Source: Diplosphaera chodatii (lineage: Eukaryota > Chlorophyta > Trebouxiophyceae > Prasiolales > Stichococcaceae). Taken from it: DNA of 64,000 nucleotides. A program made the position numbers and the translations under genes. The notes under the pieces are model-generated. The model made no database searches and was not told the origin of the DNA. It saw only the letters and a list, made by a program, of their open reading frames with translations. The stretch covers positions 310,001 through 374,000 of the forward strand of contig JAALGY010000051.1 of NCBI GenBank assembly GCA_032358165.1, written 5' to 3'. This document shows positions 11,801 through 23,109 of this stretch, piece by piece. The first letter of the stretch is position 1; the number at the start of each line of letters is the position of its first letter.

Positions 11801-13739
11801 CCTAGCTGTACAGCTGCTCGTCATGACTACTCCTGTCCCATCTCCCGTCCAGCCCGCCGCCGTCACCCCCACCATCACCCCCGCCATCACCCCCGCCGCC
11901 GAGCCCACCAGACGTGAGTGCGTCTGCTAGTCTGCCCACCTCGTGATGTTGCACTAGTAGCGTCCCAGTCCTTCACCCTCCTGCCGAACGAACGGCCAGA
12001 TGCTTTCTGACAAGGGCGCTGCCTGCCGAGCCTGCCGGTGCATAGGCAGATGTGGACATGCAGTAGGTGGCCAGCAACTCCACACATGATTGTCAACATC
12101 TGATGTGATATCACTCAGCCTGCACCTGATACTGCAGCTGCGTCTCGCGGTGCCGCCGCCGGTGTCCCCGCCCCCGCCCCTGATGAAGTCGCCGCCGCCC
12201 CCGAAGATGTGCCCCTACAACAAGTACAAGAAGTGCGCCATTCCCAACGTGCTTTTCGTTGCGTCTGCACCTTCACAGGTCCAGCTTGTGTCTGTACTGT
12301 CTATTGCTTAGTAGGATCGTGCCCCGTATGCAGTGTCGGCAACGTATGCTGTGATGCATCACAGCTGCATGCTGTCTGGGTCTGACGCCTGGGCTGGTGC
12401 AAATTGCAGGTGCCCCTACTGCATCCCGGAAACCAAGGTGATCCTTCCAGCTCGTGGTTGACGCACAACCTGCTGTGCCAAGTTGGATCGGAGGTGCAGG
12501 TGCTGGCAGCTGCAGGAGGTTTTGCACTGACGGCTTGCTGACCAACATGTGGCCGTCACCATTTTGACCACTTGCTCAAAGTAGCGCCAGAACGATTCAG
12601 CACCTGCTTCGTGGCCATGCAGGGCTGCATCAAGGCCTCGTGCTGCCAGTACTCCAAGTATGCCAAGGTGCGCAGCAGTCCAGTGTCGTGCCCCCTGCAA
12701 TCTGGTTTTCGGTCCTGATCCCCTGAAACTGGCAGCCGTCCATACCTCATGCAGCAGGGCGCCGCGCTTATGTGCAAGATGCACTGCTGCCACTTCTACT
12801 ATCTGACATGCCATGTGCAACTGTGCGAAGCCCTTGCATGGTTTGGCTGTGCGGGCTTCACAACATACCATGATGATGGCCTCCGATGTCATCTGGGAAG
12901 TTGACGCTGACCTATCTTGACCATGGCCGCAGGTGACGCTGAACGCCAAGAAGTGCTTCGACAAGCCCGTCTCCTACGTCGCCGTCGACTACGACAACGA
13001 GTACAAGAAGCCTGCAGTGCGTCTCCTGCGCATCCTGCTCCCACCAGTTGGCCTGACATGTGCCGGCAGCTATGCCTGGCGCGTAAAGCCTCGACAATTT
13101 TGATATAGTGACACATCCTGCTAAGCATTGAAACCTTTGGTCTGATGCAGTGCGCGGACAACAAGCCGGGTTATAACAAGCGCTACGCCAACACCGACAA
13201 GTTCGTGTTCTACGCCAAGTGTGGCTCCTACGTAAGTGCTTCTCACAGCTATAGCACTCCTGTGTCATACGATTCATGTGACACACTCTAGCTGGTTGCT
13301 GCCTGCTGCAGACCGTGTGGTGGAGTCCTGCTGCATGGGCTGATGGTCTCTAGTGTGGAGGTTGCTCACCCCTTTTCATTTCTACCAACTCTCAATTCTG
13401 AATGCACAATCAACCCTCTTCTGGCTGTGCTGCAGGTCGACCTGTACCTGCAGGACAACGATTTCAGCAACTCGAATGGCCCCATCGTGAGTGTCCAGAC
13501 TGAGTGTGCTGGCACTTGGGGGCCCGCTACCCACCCTGTGCTACTGCCTCAACAGTACCGCCGATCTTGCTTTCAGCATGCTGATATGGGCCTTGCTGCA
13601 CACGCAGATGCTGCCATTCAAGAACCCCTGCGAGAAGAAGTGCCGCGGCTTCAAGCCGTGCACGCTTTGCGGCAAGTACAGCATCAAGATCAAGTGCAAG
13701 TGCGAGAAGAAGTGCGGCAAGGACTGCTGGAAGGACTAG
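8857..13739 (+). CDS. Secreted two-module Cys-rich protein with polyproline rod, member A
   Basis: I do not recognise the family. Twenty-one exons join in phase to about 480 residues: 8857-8905, 9191-9290, 9515-9581, 9706-9806, 9985-10078, 10278-10322, 10488-10559, 10790-10899, 11009-11044, 11146-11193, 11313-11372, 11475-11510, 11625-11672, 11853-11913, 12138-12232, 12410-12437, 12623-12667, 12933-13016, 13151-13231, 13436-13486 and 13608-13739. The signal peptide is MAALRGSCLLVVAVLLG with cleavage near AFAAQA. The N module contains CDPNSECLKVKC, VTIKGKKCFGKTPITYIAVS, PVCADNK, CDKFTF, CGSYVKLYLQD and DPCASKC...CNTCGPYK. A (S/K)PPP rod follows. The C module repeats the order: CPYCIP, CIKASCC, VTLNAKKCFDKPVSYVAVD, CADNK, KFVFYAKCGSY, VDLYLQD and NPCEKKC...CTLCGKY. 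Intron positions match between modules, so the second is an internal duplicate. The product is rich in Lys and Cys; no enzyme motif is seen. A wall or matrix role is inferred. Confidence 0.85.
10790..12232 (+). repeat. Polyproline rod encoded by chained small exons (member A)
   Basis: Between the two Cys modules, exons of 110, 36, 48, 60, 36, 48, 61 and 95 nt encode runs of SPPP/KPPP. The second to sixth small exons begin with the last base of a split codon (G or C after AG|) and end after two bases (AG|gt), so each can be added or lost without breaking the frame. The introns between them are only about 100-180 nt. Such rods are known to become hydroxyproline-arabinosylated in algal wall glycoproteins; modification here is an inference. 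Confidence 0.85.
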
Positions 13740-14875
13740 AGCCGTCCCCTGGACACACACACACGACTGCCGGAAAACAGCACCTTCACACCTCCATCCA
13801 TCACACTATGTATGCCGCCCCCAGGCCCGCCACCTAGCAGACCCCAGGCTGCATAATGGGGTGTTTGCCGTTGCCGTCTGAAAGCGGCAACCGGTGCGGC
13901 TACATGTTTACTTTGAGAAGACCAGCATGAAGGTCCGCTAAGTGCCAACAAGGGCACAACGCGGGCGTCCTGCAGACTGTGCGGGAGATACCATGCGCAG
14001 AAGTCAGCGGCCGAAATTTTTCTATATTTTGACAACATGGTTTGCTCTCTTGCACTGGCAGAACTGCCTCGCAACCCATTTTCGGTTTGCAGCACTGAGA
14101 GCATTGCAGCATTGCCTCTGAACACTGTGCGTGGTCAGCTAAGGAGGGGCTCCCCGCCCTCTGCTCTGTTATTTCCCGTACATCAGCCATGGCACTCATC
14201 AGCAGGGGGTTGAGAGACGTCATTGCACTTGCCGACTTGGGTGTGGCAGCGATCGCAACTGTATGCTGTGATCCAGTACTGCAATGACGTGTGATAATGC
14301 CAATCTGCAACCGGCATCCTGAAACACTGAGATACCTGATTGTCACCTTCATCGCATGATGGCATCGTGTGAAGCATGCCGCCGATAACCACGCCACGTC
14401 ACAGCCAGACCAGCGTGAGCCATGCACGGAACACTTCATACCAATGGGAGAGGCAGGTGTAGCGGGAACCGAGCGCGCCAGACGGTCTGTTGCAAGTGCG
14501 CTGCCCCTTGTTGTCAGTGGTCATATGTCAGTTGTATAAGCCAGCCAGCGCTGCTGATGTGTGGCAGACCTTCGCGCATCCCCGCTTGCAACTGCAACAG
14601 CCTGCTGAGGCCACACCAGGCACAGGCAGATCGACCCTGCCAGCACCGGTGCAGGTATACCTGTGTGAGTCGTGCTGCAAGCCTGCATGCTGCGCTACGG
14701 GAAACCGCTACGTAGCATGGCGTACAGCAACACGCACTGAAGAATAACCTTTACTCGGCGGTGAACCTGTGCAGGACAATGTGGTTTCGTGCATGCTGCT
14801 TCGCCTGGCATCAGCACATGCCATGTTTCAGAAGCTGCTATGCCCCTGTCGGCGGTGAGTCGGAACGTCGATATC

Positions 14876-14920
14876 GTCCTCGGTCTGAATTGGATATGTG
14901 AGGACGTTGCAGGACTACTG
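14876..14920 (+). repeat. Block shared with 22451-22504
   Basis: The two segments share cggtctg, then a perfect tggatatgtgaggacg, then tgcag and a common ..gactactg/gagtactg end. One lies about 1.1 kb after the stop of A and the other about 1.0 kb after the stop of B, as expected if A and B arose by duplication of a larger block. Confidence 0.6.
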
Positions 14921-15285
14921 ACGATGTTGCCAGACCCTGATCCTCTCGTAGGTCAGGGTTATGGCGCCAGTCACAACAGGCTTGCTTGCTAGCTGAGGTT
15001 TGGGTCAGGACCGTGCAGGTCGCCAAGCAGACACAGATGGATGCGTGGCTGCATGGAGGCTGCAATGGGAGCCCAGATCCGTAGAGGACAGCCAAGGAGC
15101 ATGTAGGAGCGGCTAGCAGGCGCGTGCATGCTGGGCAAGCACTGACCCATCACACAGCATGCCTCCAGGTATGATGATGACCTGAGCAATGAAACCGACC
15201 TCGGACAAGAGCCGGGCAGGGCGCCAGCGCCGGCGGCCGCTGCGTCATCATGTGTGCGCATACATCCCGCAGTATATCTGTTGTC

Positions 15286-15297
15286 AGCCTATATATA
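15286..15297 (+). promoter_or_regulatory. TATA-like site without an assigned gene
   Basis: The sequence cctatatatacattc is the strongest TATA match in this interval. The nearest downstream open frame (from 15336 or 15474) is not convincing, so this may be an orphan promoter, one for a non-coding transcript, or chance. Confidence 0.25.
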
Positions 15298-16022
15298 CAT
15301 TCACCTGAGAGGCGACAATTGCAGCATGTGCATGCATGCGCCATCACGATCAGATCTGCAGATGTCGTAGTCACGAGGAGGCAGTGCATGTCCGAAGAAG
15401 CTCGTCCGTGATGCAGGGCAAGGACAGGTTTTGGCAGTCTTCACATCCCGAAGAGTGCGCGATTCTGTTAGTCATGCCTCCGGACCCACAATCCCCTCAC
15501 AGCGCAGCGCTGTCTGTTCACAACACACGTTCCACCGCGCCATCATCCACCGCCACAACTGGCGGCGGCAGCAGCCTGCGCAGTGCCACGACCACACCGC
15601 CAGCCCGTCTGAAGCCTGAAAACAAGGTGAGACGGATAGGTGTGACAAGGATCTTTTCACAGGCACAGCAGCGCACACCGTCACGCTGATGCCACTACAG
15701 CTGCGTCTGTGAGCTGGATCACACAATAGTTCGTGTTTGCCGAGTGTGCGCGGGGGCAGAAGGCAGGTCCACCGACGGTAAAGGCTAGGTTCCGCGCACT
15801 GCAACATACCCAGCCTGGCACAAGGCACTTGCGCCTCCTTCCCAGCGTTCCGACCATCAAAGCTGCACTTCTGTACTCGCATCCATTCTGCGCACGCGTG
15901 AGCGGCGCCAAATGCGTCCTGCCGCTGCATGATGAGCCCACTTGGTGTGGGAGGGTCTGATCCGACGACACGCTTGCCCCTGGCGTTGCGCAGGGCGCGC
16001 TGCACAAATCATTCAGGTGCCA

Positions 16023-16032
16023 TGGTATATAA
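16023..16032 (+). promoter_or_regulatory. Possible TATA box upstream of member B
   Basis: The motif ggtatataac lies about 0.9 kb before the B start codon. A donor-like gtgagt follows at about 16080, and an acceptor-like gtgtgcag precedes the B start at about 16920, so a 5' UTR intron would connect them. This is inference from position only. Confidence 0.25.
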
Positions 16033-16941
16033 CAACGCTTGCAGTGCAGCGCAGTATGCGGCGGGACAGATCCACCGCCGTGAGTCCGTCTATCTGCACT
16101 ATCTACCTGCGCACGCCGAGCGTGGAATCGTGATGTTGTTGCGTGACCGCTGCGAGAGCCCGCTTCCGACGCCCCAGCCCCTCAAAGCTCTGTTGATACA
16201 GCCTATGTGACCAGCAGTCGTGTTGTTTCTCTGGACAGACACCCCGAACGGCTGCGGCGGGCAGTTGCATTGCAGCTGGCCTTTTGAGACCGTTCGGTTT
16301 CCGGATCCTGTCTGCCCAACCCAGACGCTGGCACACCACAGCTGTTCTTTCTCATTGCAAACTGCGCAATGTCATCACTAGGGTGCATGACAGCGCGGGC
16401 GGTGACCTGCCGACGGTGGTCTGAGTGCTGTGCCCCGGTCGGCTAGCTACACTCCCACCCAGATCTTATCCGCTATGATTGCCTCTGTCGGTTTTGATTT
16501 GCGCTTGAGGACAAGCTATTGTTATGCGCTCTCATATGCAGTGTCGTCCTAGGCTCGGCTGAGCGTAACGCTGGCTGTGAGACCCGTGTCGGCAGGTCAC
16601 GGGTCGCATGACTCTTTCAGTGATCATGACTTCAGTTGTTTCGGTCACGCTTCGCTCTGGCCCTAGCCTGCTCGCAACAGCGTGGGCTGGCACTGTACGC
16701 CACGCCGCACGCACCTCTGTCGTGTTTTGCGGTCGGTGCCGGCTTCCGCACTACAGGGTGCCTGCTGACAGGGTGCCGTCCCAGAAGCTGGCAAGTGGCC
16801 AGGTTCCGCAACAGCGAGCTGACAGACAGACGGACAGACACAATGACAACTCAGTTCTGACCCGCATACCACGTCACCTGCCTAGAAGCCTCTGATCGAC
16901 GTGTGGCCTTCTGTGTGCAGGGTGCGCCACAGCAGGCCAGC

Positions 16942-19900
16942 ATGGCGGCAATGCGCGGCAGCTTCCTGCTGCTCACCATCGCGCTGCTGGGTGCGGCTGG
17001 AGTGTTGCTCATGTCCACCAATCACCACTTGTCACTTCATCAACCCCTCGTGCTGCGCTGCCAGCGGGTCCTCTTGCTGTGCGACATCACGATGTGATCG
17101 CGGCCACCCTGCTGCCAGCTGCACAAGCAAGCTCTGCTGGCATGGCAGGGTGTGCGCTGCACTGTGTTGCTGCAGCACAGCCTGCTGTCGTACACATGAT
17201 ACACCCTGCTGCAGGGATATGCGTGCGTGTGGCAGCCGCTGCAGCATGGAGTCTGTTCACTGTGCACCAACCCCGCCCTGATGTCAGTGCGCTGCGCTGC
17301 AGGCGCCTTTGCAGCGCAGGTCCAGGCCGGCGAGGAGTGCGCCACCTGCGGGCACCCCAAGCCGCCCAAGTGCAAGACCAAGGACACCAAATACCCCTGC
17401 CCGTGAGTCTGCCGGCGCATGCCCACATATCCTGACACACCTGTCCTGGCTGCCCCGCTCATGCATGCAAAAGTTTGGCGGCGAGCTTGGGCATGGGCAG
17501 ACTGCCGCCATTAGCTGCGAGCTGTGCACCATTGACTGCTTGTCGAGGCCAGCTGACCCTCACGGTCTGCATGTATGCAGCATGCGAGCAGCAGGCGACT
17601 GTGTTTCGGTGTCAGTGCACGCCTGGCACCAAAGGCAGCAGCCCACTATGAGACGTCCGCCCTGGCAGTGCTGCTGTCCCCACTCATCTGTACCTTCGTC
17701 TGCCCGGGCTGCAGGTCATCATGCGACCCGAACCCAGAGTGCCTCAAGCTCAAGTGTGACTCCAAGAAAGACGGCTACGCCACGGTACGGCTTGTACCAT
17801 GCTGCAGACGTCCTGCGTGGCAGCATTGGCCTGCTATGTACTGCACAAGCACCTCGCACACGTCAGCGTGCCACGCACATCCTGCTGCACAAACCACTGG
17901 ATGCGCACCTGCGCTGCCAGCAGCCTCCTTGATCTGGTGCTGACTCTGCGTCTTCACCTTACCAACCCGCAGGTGACCCTCAAGGGGAAAAAGTGCTTCG
18001 GCAAGACACCCATCACCTACATCGCCGTGTCCTACGGTTACGGCAGCGGCATGCCGCCCGTGTGCGCTGACAACAAGTGAGGCACCTACAGCTTGATGTG
18101 GCAGCTTCTCGTGTATGCTTCCGGTTGGTAACAGCCCGCTGCCTCTGGCAAACTTGATTGGCTCTGGTGGTGCTCGCCATCGATTAGGGCTGATGGCTTG
18201 GTACTGGTCCCACGCATGTGTCTGGTATTTTGCACTGAACTCGAGCTCACGCTGTATCCGCAGGAAGTATGGCCTGAGCAAGTACGGCTACAGCGATCCC
18301 AACTGCGACAAGTTCACCTTCTCGGCCAAGTGAGCGGCAGCCAGCAGACTGTGTTCCACTCACCTTTGGTTTTGTGCGTGGCATCGAGTCGGGTTGATTG
18401 CACACCACGGTTCTGTCTGCATGGTACTTGATGGGCTGTCCTCGTCTGCAGGTGCGGCTCGTACGTCAAGGCAAGTGCATTTTGAAGTGGCTGCAGCGTG
18501 CTGTGCGGCTCAGTACATGAATCACCGTCGCACCACTGTACAGGAAGCATGATGCTGCCTCGAGACACGCCCTCGGGGTGCTGCCTGAGCAGGCTGGCCT
18601 ATTGAGCATGATGCTGCGCGGGCCTCTCCTTGACATGGGAGTCTTGCCTGCCTGCAGCTGTACCTCCAGGACCCAAAACTTTACAACACCAAGGGCGGCG
18701 TGGTGCGTCCCCTCCCCAGCCCCTGCTGCATCCAACAGCTGCACAGCTTGTCAGCTACTTCTAGCCAGAGCCACCTGGATCTGAATGCTGCAGCGGGAGT
18801 AGGGTCTGAACGCCTTGGCACATCACGGTGAGGTGACCTTTGTGTGGGTAACACAGCTGAGTCTGATCTGCTGCAGGTTGTCAAGGACGACCCGTGCTCC
18901 ACCAAGTGCGACAAGACGAAGCCCTGCAACACCTGCGGCCCGTACAAGGTGCTGAGGGCTGTGGAATGAGACACATCGACGGCATGTTTCGATGCTGCAC
19001 CTCCCGCGAACTCAGCTGAAGCTGCAATCGAAACCGCTAACATGACGAGGAGTAGGGGTCTGAACATCAACAGCATCATGTGGCAGATGCCCGGCCAGCA
19101 GCCACTTGCGCGTTAGCAAGTCTGCGGGCATGCATGCTGCCGCGGAGTTCAGCTCATCCAGCAGTGTCCAGGCAAGCCTTGCCGCACTGCTGTGCAGGTG
19201 AAGATCGAGTGCGACTGCAAGTTCAAGTCACCGCCGCCATCCCCGCCGCCGAGCCCCCCGCCAAGCCCGCCGCCAAGCCCCCCGCCGAGCCCGCCGCCAA
19301 GCCCGCCGCCAAGGTATGCCGACCCGCATCTCGATGCAGTGGTCTGTGTCACTGTGCAGTGGTCTGTGTCACTGGCTGGTTTTCAGCCAGCACGCATCCA
19401 GCCTGGGACGATCCTGCAGCTCAGCGTGCTGCAGTGGAAGTGGCGCTGCGCTGCCCAGTACCACAGCCGCTTGCTGCTGCCCACAAAGTCGCACCAGCAC
19501 AGTTGCACGGCTGAGTCACGCACTCACCTTTGCTGAGCATTCACATCGGCCTGGGTGTCATGCACAATGCAGCTGTGCTGGCAGCCGTGAAACGTTGCAA
19601 GTCGTGACCACCGTGTTTGCTTGTGCGCAGCCCGCCTCCATCGCCGCCGCCGCCCAGCCCAATGGTGCGCTTCCGCGCCTCTGACAGACGCAGCCTGCAG
19701 TGGCATGCGGCTGGTCAACGCTGGCATGCAGTAGCCGCTCCAACAATCCTGACCCTGTGCATGTGCCATGCACACTGCGGCTTGAACCTGCAAGTCAGTG
19801 GCCGGCACAGGATCCACCCCAAAGCCTGCCGCTCCCCCGCTGATGCCATGTACACTGGGCCCGCTGCTGTTCGTGCAGGAGATCCGCAGGGCGTCCCCGC

Positions 19901-21494
19901 CGCCGGTGGTGAAGTACCCGCCGCCGCCCCCGAAGAAGTGCAAGAAGAAGGGCAAGCAGACCGGGTGCGCGCCTGCCTGTGTGTGCGTCCGGCCTTGCCG
20001 CCTGATTTTGACCGATGTGGTCAGGATCACCGCACTGCCATGTCTGGTTGAGCCAGACACTCAGATGTAGCTTGGTCAATACTGGGGTGCCTGCCTGGTT
20101 GCCCGAGCATGCATTCCGATGTGGTGAGTCGCTCATGTGCAGGTGCCCTTCAAAGGACTACTGCACGCCGTCCAACAAGGTTGGTGATTGTGCAGCGCGG
20201 TCGTATGTCTGATCGCCATGCTGATGTAGTGTGCCCTGCAGAAGATGTTGGCTGCCACCACGGACATTTCATGCAAGGTTGTGCAATTGCGTTTGCTGAA
20301 GAAATTCGTACTTCGCTTGCCGACATTGTCGGTGCACACTGCATCCGCAGGAGTGCATCAAGACCTCGTGCTGCCAGTACTCTGGCGTCGCCAAGGTGCG
20401 CACCAAAGGCCGTCAGTCACTCAGGCCCAGCTCGAACCCCTGCTTGCCTTGAAGACAGGCCATGCCAGAGTTTAGCTGCCCACTTCTGTGTACATGATGA
20501 CATGCCACGACATCACCAGCTGGACGCTGCACAACGGTCAGCACAAAGCGCCGGCCAGCAGCCGCAGCTGGCGCAGGCGTGATCATGCGTCATCGGCCCT
20601 GCTGCGCCTCCTGTGATGGAGCCTGACGTTCGTGCACCTGTCTGCATGCAGGTAACCCTGAGGGCCAAGAAGTGCTTCGACAAGCCCGTCTCCTACGTCG
20701 CCATCGACTACGACAACGAGAAGACCAAGCCTGTGGTGCGTCGCCTAAGCATCTCGCCTCTGCTTTCCGCATGCTGGCCCACTCCATGTTCAGCATCCAC
20801 GTTTACTCTTCGACCTGTGCACCTGAGCCACCGTGCCCCCTGGCTGCCGCAGTGCGCGGACAACAAGCAGGGTTACCACAAGAGGTACTCCAACAGCGAC
20901 AAGTTCCAGTTCTACGCAAAGTGTGGGTCCTATGTAAGTCATTCCTCGCCGAACAGCACTGCGCATCAGCTGCGTCAGCTTCGTCTAGTTGACACAAAGC
21001 CCGCCACGCTTGCTGTTGCAGATGCACTGCATTGCGTAGTGCAGTCGGTGTGCAGCATCTACATCAGCCAGCACACTGTGCGGCAAGACCACTGCCTCGT
21101 GCTGTCACATCACTGCAACTGATGGGGCCAGAGCGAGCCTCTGCCAAATCCCGAGGCTATCAGCCAGTCACTTCCCCACTGTTGCTGCAGGTCGACCTGT
21201 ACCTGCAGGACGACAACTTCAGCAACCAGGATGGCCCCCTCGTAAGGCCTTCAGACCGCTTGCAGTGCTGCGATAACCCACTGCCATCCGCTGCATAGTA
21301 TGGCATCAACGTGAACGTCACCATCTGAGTGCCAATACCACCCTCTTCATGTGCTCGTGCAGATGCTGCCCTTCAAGAACCCCTGCCAGAAGCAGTGCCA
21401 CGGCTTCAAGCCGTGCACCCTGTGCGGCAAGTACAGCATCAAGATCAACTGCCACTGCAAGAAGTCCTGCGGCCACGGCTGCTACAAGGACTAA
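16942..21494 (+). CDS. Secreted two-module Cys-rich protein with polyproline rod, member B
   Basis: Close paralogue of member A. Seventeen exons join in phase to about 396 residues: 16942-16990, 17303-17402, 17715-17784, 17973-18076, 18264-18329, 18452-18470, 18658-18702, 18877-18948, 19198-19313, 19631-19664, 19879-19964, 20143-20179, 20351-20395, 20652-20735, 20853-20933, 21191-21241 and 21363-21494 (TAA). The signal peptide is MAAMRGSFLLLTIALLG. The N module has CDPNPECLKLKC, VTLKGKKCFGKTPITYIAVS, CDKFTF, CGSYVK, LYLQDPKLYN and CNTCGPYK. The rod is (SPPP)n, split over two exons plus a VVKYPPPPPKKCKKK tail. The C module has CPSKDYC, CIKTSCCQYSG, AKKCFDKPVSYVAIDYD, FQFYAKCGSY, VDLYLQDDNFSNQDGP and CHGFKPCTLCGKYSIKI. 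The intron after exon 6 starts with GC (AAG|gcaagt). Compared with A, an extra intron interrupts the N module before CGSYVK. Confidence 0.85.
18471..18657 (+). other. GC-AG intron in member B
   Basis: The exon ending TACGTCAAG is followed by gcaagt rather than gt, while the next exon begins after ctgcag. The same junction in A and C reads AAG|gtga. The flanking match (AAG|gcaagt) is the classic strong context for GC donors, so this is probably a functional GC-AG intron produced by a T-to-C change. Confidence 0.7.
19335..19374. repeat. Perfect 2 x 20 bp tandem duplication in a member B linker intron
   Basis: The unit tgcagtggtctgtgtcactg occurs at 19335-19354 and again at 19355-19374, just after the first rod exon of B. 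Confidence 0.95.
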
Positions 21495-22029
21495 AGCAAC
21501 ACCACTGCAACGCAGCAGCGCCCCGCTCGAAATCAAAACCAGCCATATTGTTGACTCACCATTGCCACCATCGCACCTATCCCACGCGATTCAATTACAG
21601 TGCGTGCTGCCACTTGACAGCGGCAGGCACAAACACATCCTTGGTAGCTGTAAGCCCAACACATCGGTTGCCCGCATGTGTTGGTAGATCTTTTGCAGAT
21701 ATAGCATGCGACCATGCATGGGCTGCCACCTTGGACTTTGGGCTGCGGGCTTGCTGTGGTATGCAAGTATGACCTGCAGTCCACCTGATTTTGAGTTGTT
21801 CCACAACACTGTTGAGCACCGTCAGCACTGCACACTGTGTCCGTTTCCTGCGGTATTGTGGCGTTGCTCGACCATGACACCCCCACCTGCCATGTCAAGC
21901 ACTATACCAGCAGGGACACCAGTATGCGGTGCAGGCAGCAGCTTTGGTGGCGAGCGCACTTCTATGTCTTGGAATGATCGTTGCCATGCTGCCGCCTTTG
22001 TGACCTTGCTTAAGCACTGGTTTTGGGTT

Positions 22030-22060
22030 GCAGACGGTCCCTGATGTTGCCTCTGTAACG
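22030..22060 (+). terminator. Conserved 3' block with TGTAA poly(A)-like signal (member B)
   Basis: The sequence gcagacggtccctgatgttg is identical to 35445-35464 downstream of C, and in both copies TGTAACG follows at the same spacing. TGTAA is the usual poly(A) signal of green algal nuclear genes. It lies about 560 nt after the B stop codon and about 650 nt after the C stop codon, so I read it as the conserved end of the 3' UTR. Confidence 0.5.
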
Positions 22061-22309
22061 ACATTGCATCGTAATGTATAGACTCAAACCCACCTTTGCC
22101 ACTCCTCACAAGCATTGTCCTAACCCCCCTGATCTCGATCAACCTTGAATGGCAGCCAGGTGCAAGGACGCCACCCTGACATGGTGTGCACCGTGCATAA
22201 TGGCAGTCCTCTCTTGACTGTGCTTTCACTTGCGCTGCCAAGCTGTAACACACATGCATGCCTCGCGGCGTCCGGTGGCGATATCATTTGGGCGTGTACG
22301 GTAACCCAG

Positions 22310-22410
22310 AAGCAGGCGTACCTGCACCTGCAGAATGTCAAGCAAAACAGGCAGGGCGCGCTGTTCAGACTGCTCATGTGCCCACTCAAGCAGTCTTTGT
22401 GGTGCAACAG
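22310..22410 (+). pseudogene. Possible decayed C-module exons of the secreted family
   Basis: After agcag the frame reads YLHLQNVKQNRQGAL, resembling DLYLQDDNFSNQDGPL of member B. About 15 nt later MCPLKQSLWCN resembles MLPFKNPCQKQC of the last exon. The normal introns and most cysteines are missing, and the flanking frame has no signal peptide. The similarity is short and could be chance. Confidence 0.3.
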
Positions 22411-22450
22411 CAGTAGTATTGCCCACAGCGGCGGTGAAGCAGGTGAGCTC

Positions 22451-22504
22451 CCTCCGTCGGTCTGGTATGGATATGTGAGGACGGTGCAGCGTGCAGGAGT
22501 ACTG
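22451..22504 (+). repeat. Block shared with 14876-14920
   Basis: This is the partner of the block downstream of A, with a perfect 16-nt core (tggatatgtgaggacg) and similar flanks. Confidence 0.6.
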
Positions 22505-23109
22505 CACTAAATGTTCAGAGCTTCAGACCTACTAGATCCTGGCGATTTCAAGGCTCCAGAGTTCCAGACGGTCGAACCTGGGTCGATGTGCAGGACTACC
22601 TGATGAAAGTCAGACCGCTGCGTCCCCTCCTGGCTGGCAGACCGTCGGAATTGGGCAAATGGCCCATGTTGAGATTGTCCCTACTTCGATTGAAGGGCAG
22701 GGCTGCATCTCTGCTACAGGGCGCCTCTGCAAACGCCTTCCCAAAGCATGAAATGCATGTCTGATGCTTGCACTTGTGCGTGTGCGAGAGCGTGAAGTTT
22801 GCACCAGCCGTTCGACTGATCTAGAGTCATGTGATGTTAGCGACGCTTGACACTTCAAGAAGTACCAGTCCTGCCTGTGCAACTCCTCATGCTGAGCCTG
22901 CTACGGTACAAAAGCGATCTTAGCAATCGCAAGGCGAGCTTTGAAGCAAGGCAGCTTCACATGTCATGCCAGTAGTGCATGCCAGATTCAGCTTGAGCGC
23001 CTCAGCGTTGTTGCCGAGGCCCTGATCGCGTTTGCACGGCTGAAAGGCACGCACCCGGCAAGCGGCGCAGCTACATTGCTGGCACCTACCCACGTCGCTG
23101 TTCAGCTGC

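Larger units (their letters stand above)
13740..16941. other. Long intergenic stretch between members A and B
   Basis: I support no intact gene here. It holds the 3' UTR of A, a block shared with sequence downstream of B (14876-14920), two TATA-like sites (about 15286 and 16023) and the 5' region of B. An open frame at 15474-15626 is Ser/Thr/Pro-rich and ends at a gtgaga donor-like site, but has no recognisable partner exon. Minus-strand frames at 15472-16005 show no motif. Confidence 0.5.
21495..23109. other. 3' UTR of member B and intergenic sequence
   Basis: Contains the block 22030-22060 shared with sequence downstream of C, possible family relic exons at 22310-22410, and the block 22451-22504 shared with sequence downstream of A. 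A short open frame beginning at 22602 has no splice partner I could find. No intact gene is supported. Confidence 0.5.

Noticed and set aside
15472..16005. A minus-strand frame of 177 codons between A and B
   Set aside because: No recognisable domain, overlapping open frames on both strands, and no consistent splice partners.
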